A DNA stretch of 33,263 nt from an uncultured Spartobacteria bacterium (GCA_903928175.1 CAIYQA010000320.1:1-33263), one strand, 5' to 3'. Numbered from the stretch's first letter, positions 1 to 11,199 are shown. Notes: generated from the letters alone by a model not told the origin. Translations and numbers: made by a program.

Positions 1-2
1 AC

Positions 3-1007
3 AAGAGGCCCAACCTGCTGCTGCACGACCCGGAACGCCTGCTTCGTATTTTAACCAATCCACAGCGTCCGGTACAACTCATCCTTGCAGGCAAGGCACA
101 TCCGGCAGACCAGGCGGGGCAAGCCCTGATCAAGGAATGGATACGGTTCATCCGGCGGCCCGAGGTCCGTTCCCATGTGATCTTCCTCAGCGACTATGAC
201 ATGCATTTGACTGGACACTTGGTGCAGGGCGTGGATGTCTGGATCAACACGCCGCGGCGGCCTTGGGAGGCGTGCGGAACAAGCGGCATGAAGGTGCTCG
301 TCAACGGAGGTATCAATCTCTCGGAATTGGACGGCTGGTGGGCCGAGGCATACACCCCGGAAGTTGGGTGGGCGCTGGGCGACGGCCAGGAGCATGGCGA
401 CGATCCAGCTTGGGATGCGGCAGAAGCCGAAGCGCTTTACGAACGGCTCGAACGGGAGGTGATACCGGAGTTTTATGCCCGCGATGGGCAGAATATCCCC
501 GCGGCCTGGGTGCAGCGGATGCGGGAAAGCATGGCCCGGTTGACTCCGCGCTTCTCAGCCAACCGCGCAGTGCGCGACTACACCGAACAACATTACCTCC
601 CGGCTTCTGCCGCCTACCGTTTGCGAACTGCTAATAAAGGCGAAATCGGCAAACAAATGCTCGATTGGAAGCAGGCGCTGAATAGTAAGTGGGACTCATT
701 GCGCTTCGGAGACTTGCGGGTTGAAACCAACGCAGACAACCACTTGTTTGAAGTCGAAATCTTTCTGAACGATCTCACCCCCAATGCAGTGCGAGTTGAG
801 CTTTACGCGGACGGAATCAACTGGGGCGATCCCGTACGAGAAGAAATGCAATGTGAGCGACCCCTACCCGATCCCTCCCGTTGCAGTATCTATCACGCTG
901 CGGTGCCCACTGCACGGCCATCAAGCGACTATACGCCGCGAGTAATACCCCGCTGCGACGGCGTCGCAGTTCCCCTGGAAACTGCACAAATCCTATGGCA
1001 ACGTTGA
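3..1007 (+). CDS. glgP: alpha-glucan (glycogen) phosphorylase, C-terminal part; 5' end lies outside the window
   Basis: Open frame from position 3 (KRPNLLLHDPERLLRILTNPQRPVQLILAGKAHPAD...) into ORF 177..1007; contains VDVWINTPRRPWEACGTSGMKVLVNGGINLSELDGWWAEAY, typical of short-form alpha-glucan phosphorylases. Confidence 0.93.
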   Translation, partial: KRPNLLLHDPERLLRILTNPQRPVQLILAGKAHPADQAGQALIKEWIRFIRRPEVRSHVIFLSDYDMHLTGHLVQGVDVWINTPRRPWEACGTSGMKVLVNGGINLSELDGWWAEAYTPEVGWALGDGQEHGDDPAWDAAEAEALYERLEREVIPEFYARDGQNIPAAWVQRMRESMARLTPRFSANRAVRDYTEQHYLPASAAYRLRTANKGEIGKQMLDWKQALNSKWDSLRFGDLRVETNADNHLFEVEIFLNDLTPNAVRVELYADGINWGDPVREEMQCERPLPDPSRCSIYHAAVPTARPSSDYTPRVIPRCDGVAVPLETAQILWQR

Positions 1008-1064
1008 TCGGCCTTAAGTGCTTCGCAGTGAACGTTTATTTTTCCGCAAAAAGCCTGAGCCTTT

Positions 1065-1751
1065 TTACAACAGAGATGCAGCCATGCGGTCTGCGAACAC
1101 CAAAGCCTGAACCCGGTCAATTCTACCGGCCGGGATTGTAGCATCACCGTCTCGCAGCCGGACGAGCATTTTCGCCTTCTCTCGGCCAGTCACCACCCAA
1201 AGGATGCAGCGGGAACGGTTGAGAATTGGAAACGTCAACGTCATCCGGCGTCTTCCGTGCCAAACCTCGGTCAACACGACATTTGAATCGGTCACATCAA
1301 GCACCGGGTCGCCGGGAACGAGTGAGGCGGTGTGTCCATCTACTCCAAGACCCAGATGGACGAGGTCGAACACCGGAGGCAAACCGGCGATCTCCCCGAG
1401 AGTCCGAGCATAGCGGGAGATCGCTGCCTCCAGGTCTGTGGATTCCACCGGCATGGCATGGATATTATTGGGGTTTAGCGGAGTTGCGTTTAAGCATTCG
1501 AGCAGGGGAGTAAGGTTACGATCCGGGTCTCCCGCAGGTGCCACCCTCTCGTCCACCTGCACCACATGTACGTGGTTCCACGGAATCCTCTCAACCGCCA
1601 GGGAGTGTAGCATCAGCCACGGAGTTTTGCCGCCGCTGAATGCGACGACGAAGCGACCGCGCGTTTTTATGGCCGTTCGTGCTTCCGCGGCGATAAATGA
1701 GGCAGCATGGCGAGCGACTGATGTAGCGTCGGGATAAACGAGGAATTTCAT
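1065..1751 (-). CDS. pgl: 6-phosphogluconolactonase
   Basis: 228 aa; VAFSGGKTPWLMLHSL and LGLGVDGHTASLVPGDPVL motifs of the DevB/SOL family; next to other pentose-phosphate genes. Confidence 0.92.
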   Translation of the reverse strand: MKFLVYPDATSVARHAASFIAAEARTAIKTRGRFVVAFSGGKTPWLMLHSLAVERIPWNHVHVVQVDERVAPAGDPDRNLTPLLECLNATPLNPNNIHAMPVESTDLEAAISRYARTLGEIAGLPPVFDLVHLGLGVDGHTASLVPGDPVLDVTDSNVVLTEVWHGRRRMTLTFPILNRSRCILWVVTGREKAKMLVRLRDGDATIPAGRIDRVQALVFADRMAASLL

Positions 1752-2020
1752 GGCATCTCGGATTTTCCGTGGGAGCGGCAGAAACCATCGTCATCTGATG
1801 GATGTGCGGAGGGCCGCTGGCCCTTCTGCCAAATCGTATGCGCAACGGCTATTGGCGGGATTGAGGGCAAATCGCCGAGTATGATTACTTGAGACGGCAT
1901 TTATTTCTCCCAACCGTCCGCCATCTGCCGATGCGATGAATTACCGATCAATTTTTTCGGGTTCATAGAACCACTTGTCTCCTGCGGAACGCATCCCATG
2001 CACAAAATGCCAGAAATCTC

Positions 2021-2812
2021 ATGAATACAAATTCCTATCCTTCAATCACGCTCTCCTCAGAGCAGCTTTCGGGTCGGATCGCCGTTGTAACGGGTGCCTC
2101 CAGCGGTATCGGCGCGGCGACGGGCAAACTCCTTGCCATGCGCGGAGCCAAGGTGGCACTGATGGCCCGTCGCAAAAACCTCCTGGATCAACTTGTGACG
2201 GAAATCACGGCATCCGGCGGCGCAGCCTTTGCCTTTGAGGTGGATGTCACCAACCAGGCATCGGTCGATGTGGCAGCCCAAGCCGTGGCGGATAAACTCG
2301 GCGTTGTGAACCTCGTGGTTAACAACGCGGGCATCATGCTACCCGCGCCCATCGTCGAAGGCCGCACCGAAGACTGGGTTCGCATGATCGACCTGAATGT
2401 TACCGGAGCGATGCGGGTTATTGGTGCGTTTGTGCCAGTTCTGATCCAAGCCGCCGGCGACGGCCAACCGGCTGATCTTGTCAACATCTCTTCCATTGCC
2501 GCCCAGTATGTTTTCCCGTCTTTCGCAGTTTATAGCGCCACGAAAGCGGCGATCAGCCACCTCTCGCGCCATTTGCGCATGGAACTGGGGCCTAAGGATG
2601 TGCGCGTCTCCATGATCGAACCCGGAATTGTTGCGACCGAATTGCAGAGTCATGTCACAGACCCGGGCACGCTCGATTGGTTGGTTAGTTCCAAAAAAAC
2701 GATGGACTGGTTGCAACCCGAGGACATCGCCGAAGCGATCACTTTCGCCGTTGGCTTGCCTAAACATGTCAATCTCCAGCAAGTCACCATCATGCCGACC
2801 CGTCAAGTATAG
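2021..2812 (+). CDS. SDR family oxidoreductase
   Basis: 263 aa; TGASSGIG cofactor motif, NNAG, YSATK catalytic motif. Confidence 0.93.
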   Translation: MNTNSYPSITLSSEQLSGRIAVVTGASSGIGAATGKLLAMRGAKVALMARRKNLLDQLVTEITASGGAAFAFEVDVTNQASVDVAAQAVADKLGVVNLVVNNAGIMLPAPIVEGRTEDWVRMIDLNVTGAMRVIGAFVPVLIQAAGDGQPADLVNISSIAAQYVFPSFAVYSATKAAISHLSRHLRMELGPKDVRVSMIEPGIVATELQSHVTDPGTLDWLVSSKKTMDWLQPEDIAEAITFAVGLPKHVNLQQVTIMPTRQV

Positions 2813-2911
2813 GAGTCCATAAAAAAAGGCATTTATCACAAAGCGGAAACGGCTGCCGCATGTCTTTTCGTTTCCGGCAAGGCCGCACGGCTCCTCCTGC
2901 TCGTTTTCTGC

Positions 2912-3304
2912 ATGATGATCCACATCAAGCGCGTGTATGAGGAGGAGGCGAAGGAGGATGGCGAACGTTTTCTCGTGGAACGCCTCTGGCCACGAGGAAT
3001 CAAAAAGGAGATCTTGCACATTAAGGCTTGGTGCAAGGAGGTGGGCCCAAGCACCGATTTGCGCAGGTGGTTCAACCACGACCCTGCAAAATGGAAGGAA
3101 TTCCAGTCCCGCTATCGCGCTGAGTTGGACGGGAATCCCGCAGCCTTGCACCCGTTGCTGGATGCGGCTCGGCGTGGCCCCATCACCCTCATCTACAGTT
3201 CCCACGACAGGGAACACAACAACGCAGTGGCGCTCGCGTCTTATTTGAAAGAGCAGCTTGTCGGCGCAAAGCGCCAAAGACATGCGGCAAAGAGCGGAGC
3301 GTAA
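2912..3304 (+). CDS. DUF488 family protein (YeaO-like)
   Basis: 130 aa; [29 protein letters not shown]...[24 protein letters not shown], typical of the YeaO/DUF488 family. Confidence 0.88.
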   Translation: MMIHIKRVYEEEAKEDGERFLVERLWPRGIKKEILHIKAWCKEVGPSTDLRRWFNHDPAKWKEFQSRYRAELDGNPAALHPLLDAARRGPITLIYSSHDREHNNAVALASYLKEQLVGAKRQRHAAKSGA

Positions 3305-3314
3305 AGGGCAATTT

Positions 3315-5381
3315 ATGAACCCGGAACTCGATAACCTTTGCGTCAACACCATCCGTTTTCTGGCAGTGGACGCCGTTCAAAAAGCCAATAGCGGACACCC
3401 CGGCTTGCCACTCGGAGCCGCACCGATGGCCTATGTCCTCTGGTCGCGCTTTCTGAAGCACAATCCAAAAAATCCTCGTTGGTTTGACCGTGATCGCTTT
3501 GTCTTGTCGGCGGGCCACGGTTCCATGTTGCTCTATAGTTTGCTGCACCTCACCGGCTACGACCTGTCGCTCGCGCAGATCCAGCAATTCCGCCAGTGGC
3601 AGAGCCAGACTCCCGGCCATCCTGAGCGCAACTGCGCGCCGGGCGTGGAAGTCACAACGGGGCCGCTCGGCCAAGGGATGGGCAACGCCGTGGGAATGGC
3701 CATTGCAGAGGCGCATTTGGCTGCGCGCTACAACCGTCCGGGACACGAGGTGATCGACCATTTTACCTATGTGCTGGCGAGCGACGGCGACTTGATGGAG
3801 GGGGTTGCTGCCGAAGCGGCTTCGCTGGCCGGACGATTGAGACTCGGTAAACTTATTTGTCTGTATGACGATAACCGGATTTCCCTCGCGGCTTCTACCG
3901 ATCTGACTTTTACCGAGGATCGTCTGGGCCGTTTTGGGGCTTACGGATGGCATGCTGAAACGGTCGCCGACGGCAACGACCTTGAGGCAATCGAACAAGC
4001 GCTGGCGAGAGCACGCGCGGAGACGGAGCGGCCCTCTCTGATCGCGATCCGCACCCACATTGGCTACGGATCGCCTCACAAGCAGGATACCTTTGAAGCT
4101 CACGGTTCACCACTCGGCGAGGAAGAAGTCCAGTTCACCAAGCAAGCTCTTGGGTGGCCGCTCGAACCGGCATTTTATATCCCCCAAGCGGCGTTGGAGC
4201 ATTTTCACAGAGCTATCGCTACGGGGCAGAGAGAAGAAGAGCAGTGGAACACAAAATCTGAAACGTGGGCACACGCCTTTCCCGATCTTGCATCCGAATT
4301 CCAGCGGATCATCCGAGGTGAACTGCCTGCGGATTGGGGCGCAGACATTCCCACCTTTCCAGTCGACTCCAAGGGGATGGCCACCCGCGTCGCTTCCGGC
4401 AAAGTGATGAACGCCATCGCTCCACGGCTTCCGGAACTGCTCGGTGGCTCGGCGGACTTGGATCCGTCCACCTACACGGCTCTAGCGGGTGAAGGGGATT
4501 TTGGAAGTCTGCGCGCTGTTCCTGGCGTTACGCAAGGCTTGGTTAGGGGCGGTTGGAGCTATGCCGGGCGCAACATTCACTTCGGCGTGCGGGAGCACGG
4601 CATGGGGGCGATCCTCAACGGGATGGCCGCTCATGGCGGCACAACTCCCTACGGAGCGACGTTCCTGATTTTTTCGGATTACATGCGGCCAGCAATCCGA
4701 CTGGCGGCACTCTCGGAACTGCATGTGATCTACGTTTTCACCCACGACAGCATAGGCCTCGGCGAGGACGGGCCGACCCACCAACCCGTAGAACAACTCG
4801 CCAGCTTGCGGATGATCCCGAATTTGATTGTAATCCGCCCCTGCGATGCGAACGAAACCGCCGTTGCCTGGCGCGTGGCGATTGAAACCCGCGACCGGCC
4901 CGTGGCGCTAGTGTTGAGCCGACAAAACGTGCCCACGCTAGATCGTATGCGGTTTGCGTCGGCGGAAGGTTTGAGGAAGGGCGCGTATATCCTGGCCGAA
5001 GCGCCGGACGGCTCGGCCGATGCGATCATGATTGCCACGGGATCGGAGGTCGGCTTGATCGTCGCCGCGCAGGAGCAATTACTCCGAGATGGCATTCGCA
5101 CCCGAGTGGTGTCGATGCCGAGTTGGGAGCTCTTTGCTGAGCAATCGGAAGAATACAGGAACTCGGTATTGCCTTCATCCGTTCGGGCGCGGTTGGCGGT
5201 GGAAGCCGGGTCCCCGCAGGGATGGTTCCGCTATGTGGGAACCAAAAACGGCGATGTGATAGGCATCAACGGCTTTGGCGCATCGGCTCCCGGCAAAGTC
5301 GTGATGCGGGAATACGGGTTCACTGTTGATGCAGTCTGCCAGCGCGCCCGCGCCTTGGTGCGATCAGAAAAGGAGGGATGA
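3315..5381 (+). CDS. tkt: transketolase
   Basis: ORF 3258..5381; likely start at 3315 ([43 protein letters not shown]); [18 protein letters not shown] and the [16 protein letters not shown] motif present. Confidence 0.95.
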   Translation: MNPELDNLCVNTIRFLAVDAVQKANSGHPGLPLGAAPMAYVLWSRFLKHNPKNPRWFDRDRFVLSAGHGSMLLYSLLHLTGYDLSLAQIQQFRQWQSQTPGHPERNCAPGVEVTTGPLGQGMGNAVGMAIAEAHLAARYNRPGHEVIDHFTYVLASDGDLMEGVAAEAASLAGRLRLGKLICLYDDNRISLAASTDLTFTEDRLGRFGAYGWHAETVADGNDLEAIEQALARARAETERPSLIAIRTHIGYGSPHKQDTFEAHGSPLGEEEVQFTKQALGWPLEPAFYIPQAALEHFHRAIATGQREEEQWNTKSETWAHAFPDLASEFQRIIRGELPADWGADIPTFPVDSKGMATRVASGKVMNAIAPRLPELLGGSADLDPSTYTALAGEGDFGSLRAVPGVTQGLVRGGWSYAGRNIHFGVREHGMGAILNGMAAHGGTTPYGATFLIFSDYMRPAIRLAALSELHVIYVFTHDSIGLGEDGPTHQPVEQLASLRMIPNLIVIRPCDANETAVAWRVAIETRDRPVALVLSRQNVPTLDRMRFASAEGLRKGAYILAEAPDGSADAIMIATGSEVGLIVAAQEQLLRDGIRTRVVSMPSWELFAEQSEEYRNSVLPSSVRARLAVEAGSPQGWFRYVGTKNGDVIGINGFGASAPGKVVMREYGFTVDAVCQRARALVRSEKEG

Positions 5382-5384
5382 CGT

Positions 5385-5849
5385 ATGCGCGTGGGAATTG
5401 CAGCCGACCACGGGGGATTTGATCTGAAGCAACAACTCGCTGTTGCATTGCGCGAGGCGAATAATGAGGTGCTGGATTTCGGGCCCTCGGAGCGTAATCC
5501 GTTGGATGACTATCCTGATTTTGTAATACCGCTGGCGCGTGCCGTAGCCGGGAATAAGGTTGAACGCGGCGTGGCGGTTTGCGGCAGCGGCGTCGGAGCG
5601 TCAGTTGTCGCAAACAAGGTTCCCGGGGTGCGCGCGGCGTTGATCCTCGATGGATTCTCGGCGCATCAAGGGGTGGAGGATGACGACATGAACATCATTT
5701 GCCTTGGTGGCCGGGTCGTTGGGAACGCCCTGGCTTGGGAGTTGGTGTGCTCGTTTCTCGCCGCCCGGTTCACCGGCGCCGAGCGTCACCGCCGCCGCTT
5801 GGCAAAAATAGCGGGGGTTGAAGGCGTCAGCGCGGAGAAACAAGATTGA
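5385..5849 (+). CDS. rpiB: ribose-5-phosphate isomerase B (RpiB/LacAB family)
   Basis: 154 aa; MRVGIAADHGGFDLK, VCGSGVGASVVANKVPGVRAAL; starts 3 nt after the tkt stop. Confidence 0.93.
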   Translation: MRVGIAADHGGFDLKQQLAVALREANNEVLDFGPSERNPLDDYPDFVIPLARAVAGNKVERGVAVCGSGVGASVVANKVPGVRAALILDGFSAHQGVEDDDMNIICLGGRVVGNALAWELVCSFLAARFTGAERHRRRLAKIAGVEGVSAEKQD

Positions 5850-5862
5850 GGTTTTGGAAAGA

Positions 5863-6996
5863 CTAGGAAACTGCGCGAAACCGCGTCGCCATTCCCGCCA
5901 GAGTCTCCAGCAATTTGTCGAAAGGCTTGGTAAATTTTGCGACGGCTTCATCCTCCAGTTGCTGGCTTACGGCATCCAGATTGATCCCGAGTTCCGGCAG
6001 CCGCGCCAACACCGCGCGGGCTTTTTCGATATCGCTTTCCAATCGGGCCGCAGGCACACCGTGATCACGATAGGCATTGAGCGTTTCCATCGGCATGGTA
6101 TTGACCGTGTCCGATCCGATAAGCGCCTCGACGTATTTGACATCCCTATAGGCTGGATTCTTGGTGCTTGTGCTCGCCCAAAGCAATCGCTGAATCTGCG
6201 CGCCATTGTCCGCCAGTTGGCGAAAGCGCTCACTGCCAAAAAGTTCCTTGTAAATCAAATAGGCCATCTTTGCGCAGGCAATGGCGACTTGCCCGCGCGT
6301 CTGCTCCGCCAAGTCCCCATGTTCCCCACCTTGAGTCATGAGCTTTTCGAGCAGCGGGTCTACCAACACATCGATGCGGCTTAGGAAGAAGCTGGCCACC
6401 GAGGTGACGTTCTGCACCGGTTCGCCTTGTGCCACTCGCGCTCTAATTCCAGCGAGGTAAGCATCCGCGACATCTCGATACCGGGGCAGCCCGAAGAGCA
6501 ATGTCACGTTGATGTTGATACCCTCGCTGATGGTTTGCCGGATGGCGGGCAGACCTTCGAGGGTGGCAGGAATCTTAATAAATACGTTGGGCCGATCCAC
6601 CGCCTGCCACAAGCGGCGTGCTTCGGCAATAGTGCCTGCGGTATCGTGCGCAAGGTGCGGGTCGACTTCCAGACTGACGAATCCATCCCTGCCATCCATG
6701 CGTTCATAGAGCGGGCGGAACTCATCCGCCGCACGTTGCACATCTTGCTGGCTGAGGACTTCGTAAATCTCTTTGGGGCTTTTGCCCTCCCTTGCCAAAC
6801 TGCGGATGTCCTCATCGTAATCATGACTTTCCACGATGGCCTTCTCAAAGATTGCTGGATTCGAGGTCATCCCTCGCAATCCATCCTCTTCAATCAAATG
6901 GCGTAGATCGCCGCTGGTAATCAGATCACGCCGGATGTAATCCAGCCATACTGATTGTCCCAACGCTCCAAGTTCTTTCAAGGGATTGTTTTCCAT
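5863..6996 (-). CDS. tal: transaldolase
   Basis: ORF 5863..7026, probable start at 6996 (MENNPLKELGALGQSVWLDYIRRDLI); GLRGMTSNPAIFEKAI, RPNVFIKIPATLEGLPAI, RLLWASTSTKNPAYRDVKYVE. Confidence 0.93.
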   Translation of the reverse strand: MENNPLKELGALGQSVWLDYIRRDLITSGDLRHLIEEDGLRGMTSNPAIFEKAIVESHDYDEDIRSLAREGKSPKEIYEVLSQQDVQRAADEFRPLYERMDGRDGFVSLEVDPHLAHDTAGTIAEARRLWQAVDRPNVFIKIPATLEGLPAIRQTISEGININVTLLFGLPRYRDVADAYLAGIRARVAQGEPVQNVTSVASFFLSRIDVLVDPLLEKLMTQGGEHGDLAEQTRGQVAIACAKMAYLIYKELFGSERFRQLADNGAQIQRLLWASTSTKNPAYRDVKYVEALIGSDTVNTMPMETLNAYRDHGVPAARLESDIEKARAVLARLPELGINLDAVSQQLEDEAVAKFTKPFDKLLETLAGMATRFRAVS

Positions 6997-7030
6997 AATG
7001 CTCCTTCCATAGCTGCTGCTTTTCAAACCG

Positions 7031-7672
7031 TTATCCGAGCAATTTTTCCAACTCGACTTGTGTTGTCGCGAGGCTGGTGTGATGCACCCCGTGAATCCCT
7101 AGACCAGAAGCAACTTCCACAAACATTCGGCGGTCATCCACATAAACCACCTCCTCCGGCACCGCTTGTGCGGCATCGAGAGCGAGCCGGTAGATGTCTT
7201 CGTCGGGCTTTCGGTAATGCACAAATGCGGAGCAAATATAGAAATCCACCAGACTTCCCAACCCGAAGTTTTGCACGCGGTGCTCGGTAAGTTCCCGCCC
7301 CTCATTGCTGACTGCCACGACCCGCAGGCTGTGGCGCGTTTTGAGCTTGGAAAAGTAGTCGATGGTCTCCGGGAATGGCTGTGATTGGGCGAACAAAAAC
7401 GCCCTGAATTTCTCCCGAGTGAACGCCCGCGGTTGATTGAAGACGACCAAGTCCAGGTAGCGGTCGAGAGTCATTTTTCCGACTTCATACGTGACGAAGG
7501 TCATGTGATGGCGATCGTTCATCTCCTCCTGGTCAAGACCGAATTCGGCTGCGGCGAGTTTGCGCATGTGACGATCCCAGCCGTTGGTTAGGAGCACGTT
7601 GCCAATATCGAGAAACAATGTGGTAATGGGATTTCCGCGCATCGTTGTCCTTTCTCGCCCGATTGGCGGCAA
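7031..7672 (-). CDS. HAD superfamily hydrolase
   Basis: 213 aa; LFLDIGNVLLTNGWD, VAVSNEGRELTEHRV, YRKPDEDIYRLALD, VVYVDDRRMFVEVASGLG (HAD motifs); internal start at 7642 possible. Confidence 0.85.
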   Translation of the reverse strand: MPPIGRERTTMRGNPITTLFLDIGNVLLTNGWDRHMRKLAAAEFGLDQEEMNDRHHMTFVTYEVGKMTLDRYLDLVVFNQPRAFTREKFRAFLFAQSQPFPETIDYFSKLKTRHSLRVVAVSNEGRELTEHRVQNFGLGSLVDFYICSAFVHYRKPDEDIYRLALDAAQAVPEEVVYVDDRRMFVEVASGLGIHGVHHTSLATTQVELEKLLG

Positions 7673-7777
7673 AGCCCGGCGGTCTACGCCAGAATTCGCA
7701 GCCGCGTGATGAAAAGGCCGTGGAGTTCCTTACAGTCAACTCCCTCCGAAATCCGATTTATGGGGAGGGGTTGAGAA

Positions 7778-9181
7778 ATGAACGAAAAATGCGAACTTGG
7801 GATGGTCGGGCTTGGCGTGATGGGGCGCAATTTGCTGCTCAACATGGCCGATCATCATTACAGGGTTGCGGGTTATGACAGGGACGCAGGGAAGGTTGCC
7901 TTATTGGGCGGATATGGGCCAAACATCCAAACGTTTGACAATGTCGGGGGCTTTGTCGCCGCGTTGCGGGAACCACGCGTTGTCATGATGCTGGTGCCGG
8001 CCGGCCCGCCGGTCGATTCCGTGATTCACGATCTGTTGCCGCATCTCACAGAGGGGGATTGCATCATCGATGGCGGCAATTCCTTCTTCAAGGACACCGA
8101 CCTGCGTCAGCGGACGCTTGCGGAACGCGGCATCCATTTTCTTGGCGTCGGGGTTTCTGGCGGCGAAGAAGGCGCGCGCCATGGTCCCTCGATGATGCCG
8201 GGCGGGCCACGACAAGCATGGGAGCGTGTCCGCCCAGTCTTCGAGGCTATTGCCGCGCAGGTGGACGGCGAGCCTTGCGTGAGCTACATGGGGCAGGGCT
8301 CAGCGGGGCATTTTGTAAAAATGGTTCACAACGGAATTGAATACGGGATCATGCGGCTGATTGCGGATGCCTACGACTTGATGAAACGAGGCATGAACCT
8401 CAATGACGACGAACTGAGCGCTGTTTTTGATCAATGGAACGGGACAAACCTGCGCGGTTTCCTAGTGGGAATCACCGCCCACATCTTCCGAAAAATGGAC
8501 GAGAAGACCGGCAAAAGGCTTGTCGATGTGATTCTGGACGTCGCAAGGCAAAAAGGAACCGGCATGTGGACTTCGCAGACCGCAATGGAACTCCACGTCC
8601 CCGTTCCCACCATCGACATCGCAGTATCGATGCGTGATCTTTCCACCCTCAAAACCGAACGGGTCACCGCAAGCAATCTCTTGGGCGGTTCTGCAACCAT
8701 GCAGGTTGGTGACAAGGAGGCGTTGCTCACGCAAATGCCCCGCGCGCTCTACGCCGGAATGCTGATCACTTTTGCCCAAGGGATGGCGCTTTTGCACGTT
8801 GCGTCTCGCAGTTGTGGGTATGATTTGAACTTGGAAAGCGTTGCGCGCATCTGGCGTGGCGGATGCATCATCCGGTCGGCGTTGCTTGATCCGATCTCTG
8901 TTGCATTTCACGCTCAGCCTGATTTGCCGAATCTGTTGCTCGACCCTGCCATAGCAACCGAGCTTTCCACACGGGAAACTGATTTGCGCGCGGTGGTTTG
9001 CGCTGCAGTCGCCCACGGTATTCCTGTGCCGGGATTGATGTCCGCACTCGGTTATTATGACAGCTATCGCAGCGCGTGGCTCCCGGCGAACCTGATCGAG
9101 GCGCAACGCGATTTCTTTGGCGCTCATGGCTATGAGCGGATCGACGAAAAAGGAACCTTTCACACGGAATGGACACAATGA
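7778..9181 (+). CDS. gnd: 6-phosphogluconate dehydrogenase, decarboxylating
   Basis: 467 aa; LGMVGLGVMGRNLLLNMADH, GVSGGEEGARHGPSMMPGG, KMVHNGIEYGIMRLIADAYD; stop overlaps the zwf start (ATGA). Confidence 0.95.
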   Translation: MNEKCELGMVGLGVMGRNLLLNMADHHYRVAGYDRDAGKVALLGGYGPNIQTFDNVGGFVAALREPRVVMMLVPAGPPVDSVIHDLLPHLTEGDCIIDGGNSFFKDTDLRQRTLAERGIHFLGVGVSGGEEGARHGPSMMPGGPRQAWERVRPVFEAIAAQVDGEPCVSYMGQGSAGHFVKMVHNGIEYGIMRLIADAYDLMKRGMNLNDDELSAVFDQWNGTNLRGFLVGITAHIFRKMDEKTGKRLVDVILDVARQKGTGMWTSQTAMELHVPVPTIDIAVSMRDLSTLKTERVTASNLLGGSATMQVGDKEALLTQMPRALYAGMLITFAQGMALLHVASRSCGYDLNLESVARIWRGGCIIRSALLDPISVAFHAQPDLPNLLLDPAIATELSTRETDLRAVVCAAVAHGIPVPGLMSALGYYDSYRSAWLPANLIEAQRDFFGAHGYERIDEKGTFHTEWTQ

Positions 9182-10688
9182 ATGAATCCGTCGAACCCAC
9201 TGTATTCGTGATCTTCGGAGGCACCGGAGACCTCGCCTGGCGCAAGCTGATCCCGGCGCTTTTCAATCTTCAACAAACGGGATGCCTGCCTGCGAAGACC
9301 GCAATTATCGCAATCGGCACCTCGGAAAAGGACGAAGAGTCCTGCGCGAGCGGCTTCACGAGGGCGTAAAGCAGTTTGCGCGCCCTGCCAATCCCGGAGA
9401 TTGGGAGTCCTTTGCGCCCCGCATCAGATACCAGCGAGGTGACTTCATGGATCCCATTACTTACGAGCGCCTTGCCGCTACCCTTGCGGATATGGATCGG
9501 GAGTGGAGCACCGAGGCTCAACGTATATTCTATCTCGCCGTTCCTCCCTGGATGTTTGAGGCTATACCCATAAAACTATCAGAAGTTGGCCTGGCGAGTC
9601 GGAAGCAAACCCGGCTGGTTGTTGAAAAGCCCATTGGTTCCGATCTCGAATCAGCGAAAGCCGTAAACCGCACCCTGACACAAGCGTTTCACGAATCGCA
9701 AATATTTCGTATCGACCACTATCTTGGCAAAGAGACCGTGCAGAACATACTCGCGTTTCGCTTTGCCAATCCGCTCTTTGAACCGCTCTGGAACCGGAAC
9801 TACATCAACCACGTCGCGATTACTGTAGCGGAGCAGGTGGGTGTCGAACACCGCGGTCGCTATTACGAGAAAGCTGGCGCACTCCGCGACATGATCCAGA
9901 ACCATTTATTGCAACTGGTCAGCTTGATTGCCATGGAACCACCGGTCTCCTTTGCAGCCGATGAAATCCGCAACAAGAAAGTCGATGTCCTGCGCGCCAT
10001 TCGCCCGATGGTGCCAGACAAAATCTCCACATGCGCCGTGCGCGGGCAATACAGAGCGGGTGAAATCAATGGCCAGCGCGTTTGCGCCTACCGGGAAGAA
10101 CCCGACGTGGACCCCAATTCACGCACGGAAACATTCGCTGCGCTCGAACTCTCTCTGGATAATTGGCGCTGGCATGACGTGCCGTTTTATCTGCGCACCG
10201 GAAAGCGGCTTCCAGTCCGGGCGTCAGAAATCGTGATCCAGTTTTGCCGGGTTCCGCACCGGGCGTTTCCGCCGGAGGCCGCCTCCGATTTTCAGCCGGT
10301 TCGGCTTATTCTTTCGATCCAGCCCTTCGAAGGCATCGTGCTCAAATTCCACGCCAAACAGCCGGGACGCAGCATGCATCTGCGCTCGGTTGATATGCGG
10401 TTTGGCTATCAGGAGAACTTTGAAACTCCGTCACCGGATGCCTACGAAACCTTGCTTCGAGATGTACTTGTGAACGATCCGACCCAGTTCAAGCGCGCCG
10501 ACGAGGTCGAGGCCGCGTGGATTGCTGTGATGCCGGTTTTGCAAGCGTGGGCGGCAACGCCCCCGGATGACTTTCCAAACTATGCCGCTGGCACCTGGGG
10601 ACCGAAAGCCGCGGAGGAGCTTCTTGCCCGAAGTGGACGGCAGTGGTTTCCGCCGCTTGCGGTAAAAGCCAGCATTGTGCCCCCTTGA
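9178..10688 (+). CDS. zwf: glucose-6-phosphate dehydrogenase, interrupted by an apparent 1-nt frameshift near 9340-9343
   Basis: N-terminus VFVIFGGTGDLAWRKLIPALFNL in frame 9169..9369; remainder in frame 9282..10688 (LRERLHEGVKQFA... VVEKPIGSDLESA, RIDHYLGKETVQN). Confidence 0.9.
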
Positions 10689-10694
10689 GGTTAT

Positions 10695-11183
10695 ATGAAA
10701 CTGGAGAAGATCACCCGTCGTCGCTTCCTGACCGGGATCAGCTTTGGGCTCGCCGCTGCGAGTGCCGCGCTGGTAAGCGTGCCGGTGATCGGTTCCATCC
10801 TGGTTCCGCTGTTCCGAAGGCTGCCCGAAGTGTGGCGTTCTGTGGGGCATGTGGATTCCTTTGAAGTAGGCAAAACGGTTCCGGTGGTCTTCCAAAACGC
10901 GGACCCGCTGCCGTGGGCGGGGGTTTCGGCAAAGAATGCCGCGTGGTTGCGGCGCGTGAGCGAGACCGAGTTTGTTGCGTTTGCCATCAACTGTATGCAT
11001 CTCGGCTGCCCAGTGACCTGGCTTCCAGATGCTGAGTTGTTCATGTGCCCGTGCCACGGAGGCGTGTACACCAAAGACGGAGAAGTTGCGGCGGGACCTC
11101 CACCCAAAGCCCTGGCACGCCATCAAGTGCGCGTGCGAAATGGGGAGGTGGAAGTCCTGACCATGCCCATTCCCATTGCTTGA
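10695..11183 (+). CDS. Rieske [2Fe-2S] iron-sulfur protein with Tat-like signal, cytochrome bc/b6f-type complex
   Basis: TRRRFLTG twin-arginine-like signal and N-terminal membrane anchor; CMHLGC...CPCHGGVY Rieske cluster motifs. Confidence 0.92.
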   Translation: MKLEKITRRRFLTGISFGLAAASAALVSVPVIGSILVPLFRRLPEVWRSVGHVDSFEVGKTVPVVFQNADPLPWAGVSAKNAAWLRRVSETEFVAFAINCMHLGCPVTWLPDAELFMCPCHGGVYTKDGEVAAGPPPKALARHQVRVRNGEVEVLTMPIPIA

Positions 11184-11199
11184 CCGAAAGGCCCCGGAG

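Noticed and set aside
2339-4103. Long minus-strand ORFs 2339..3352 and 3189..4103
   Set aside because: Antisense to the SDR, DUF488 and transketolase genes; no recognizable domains.
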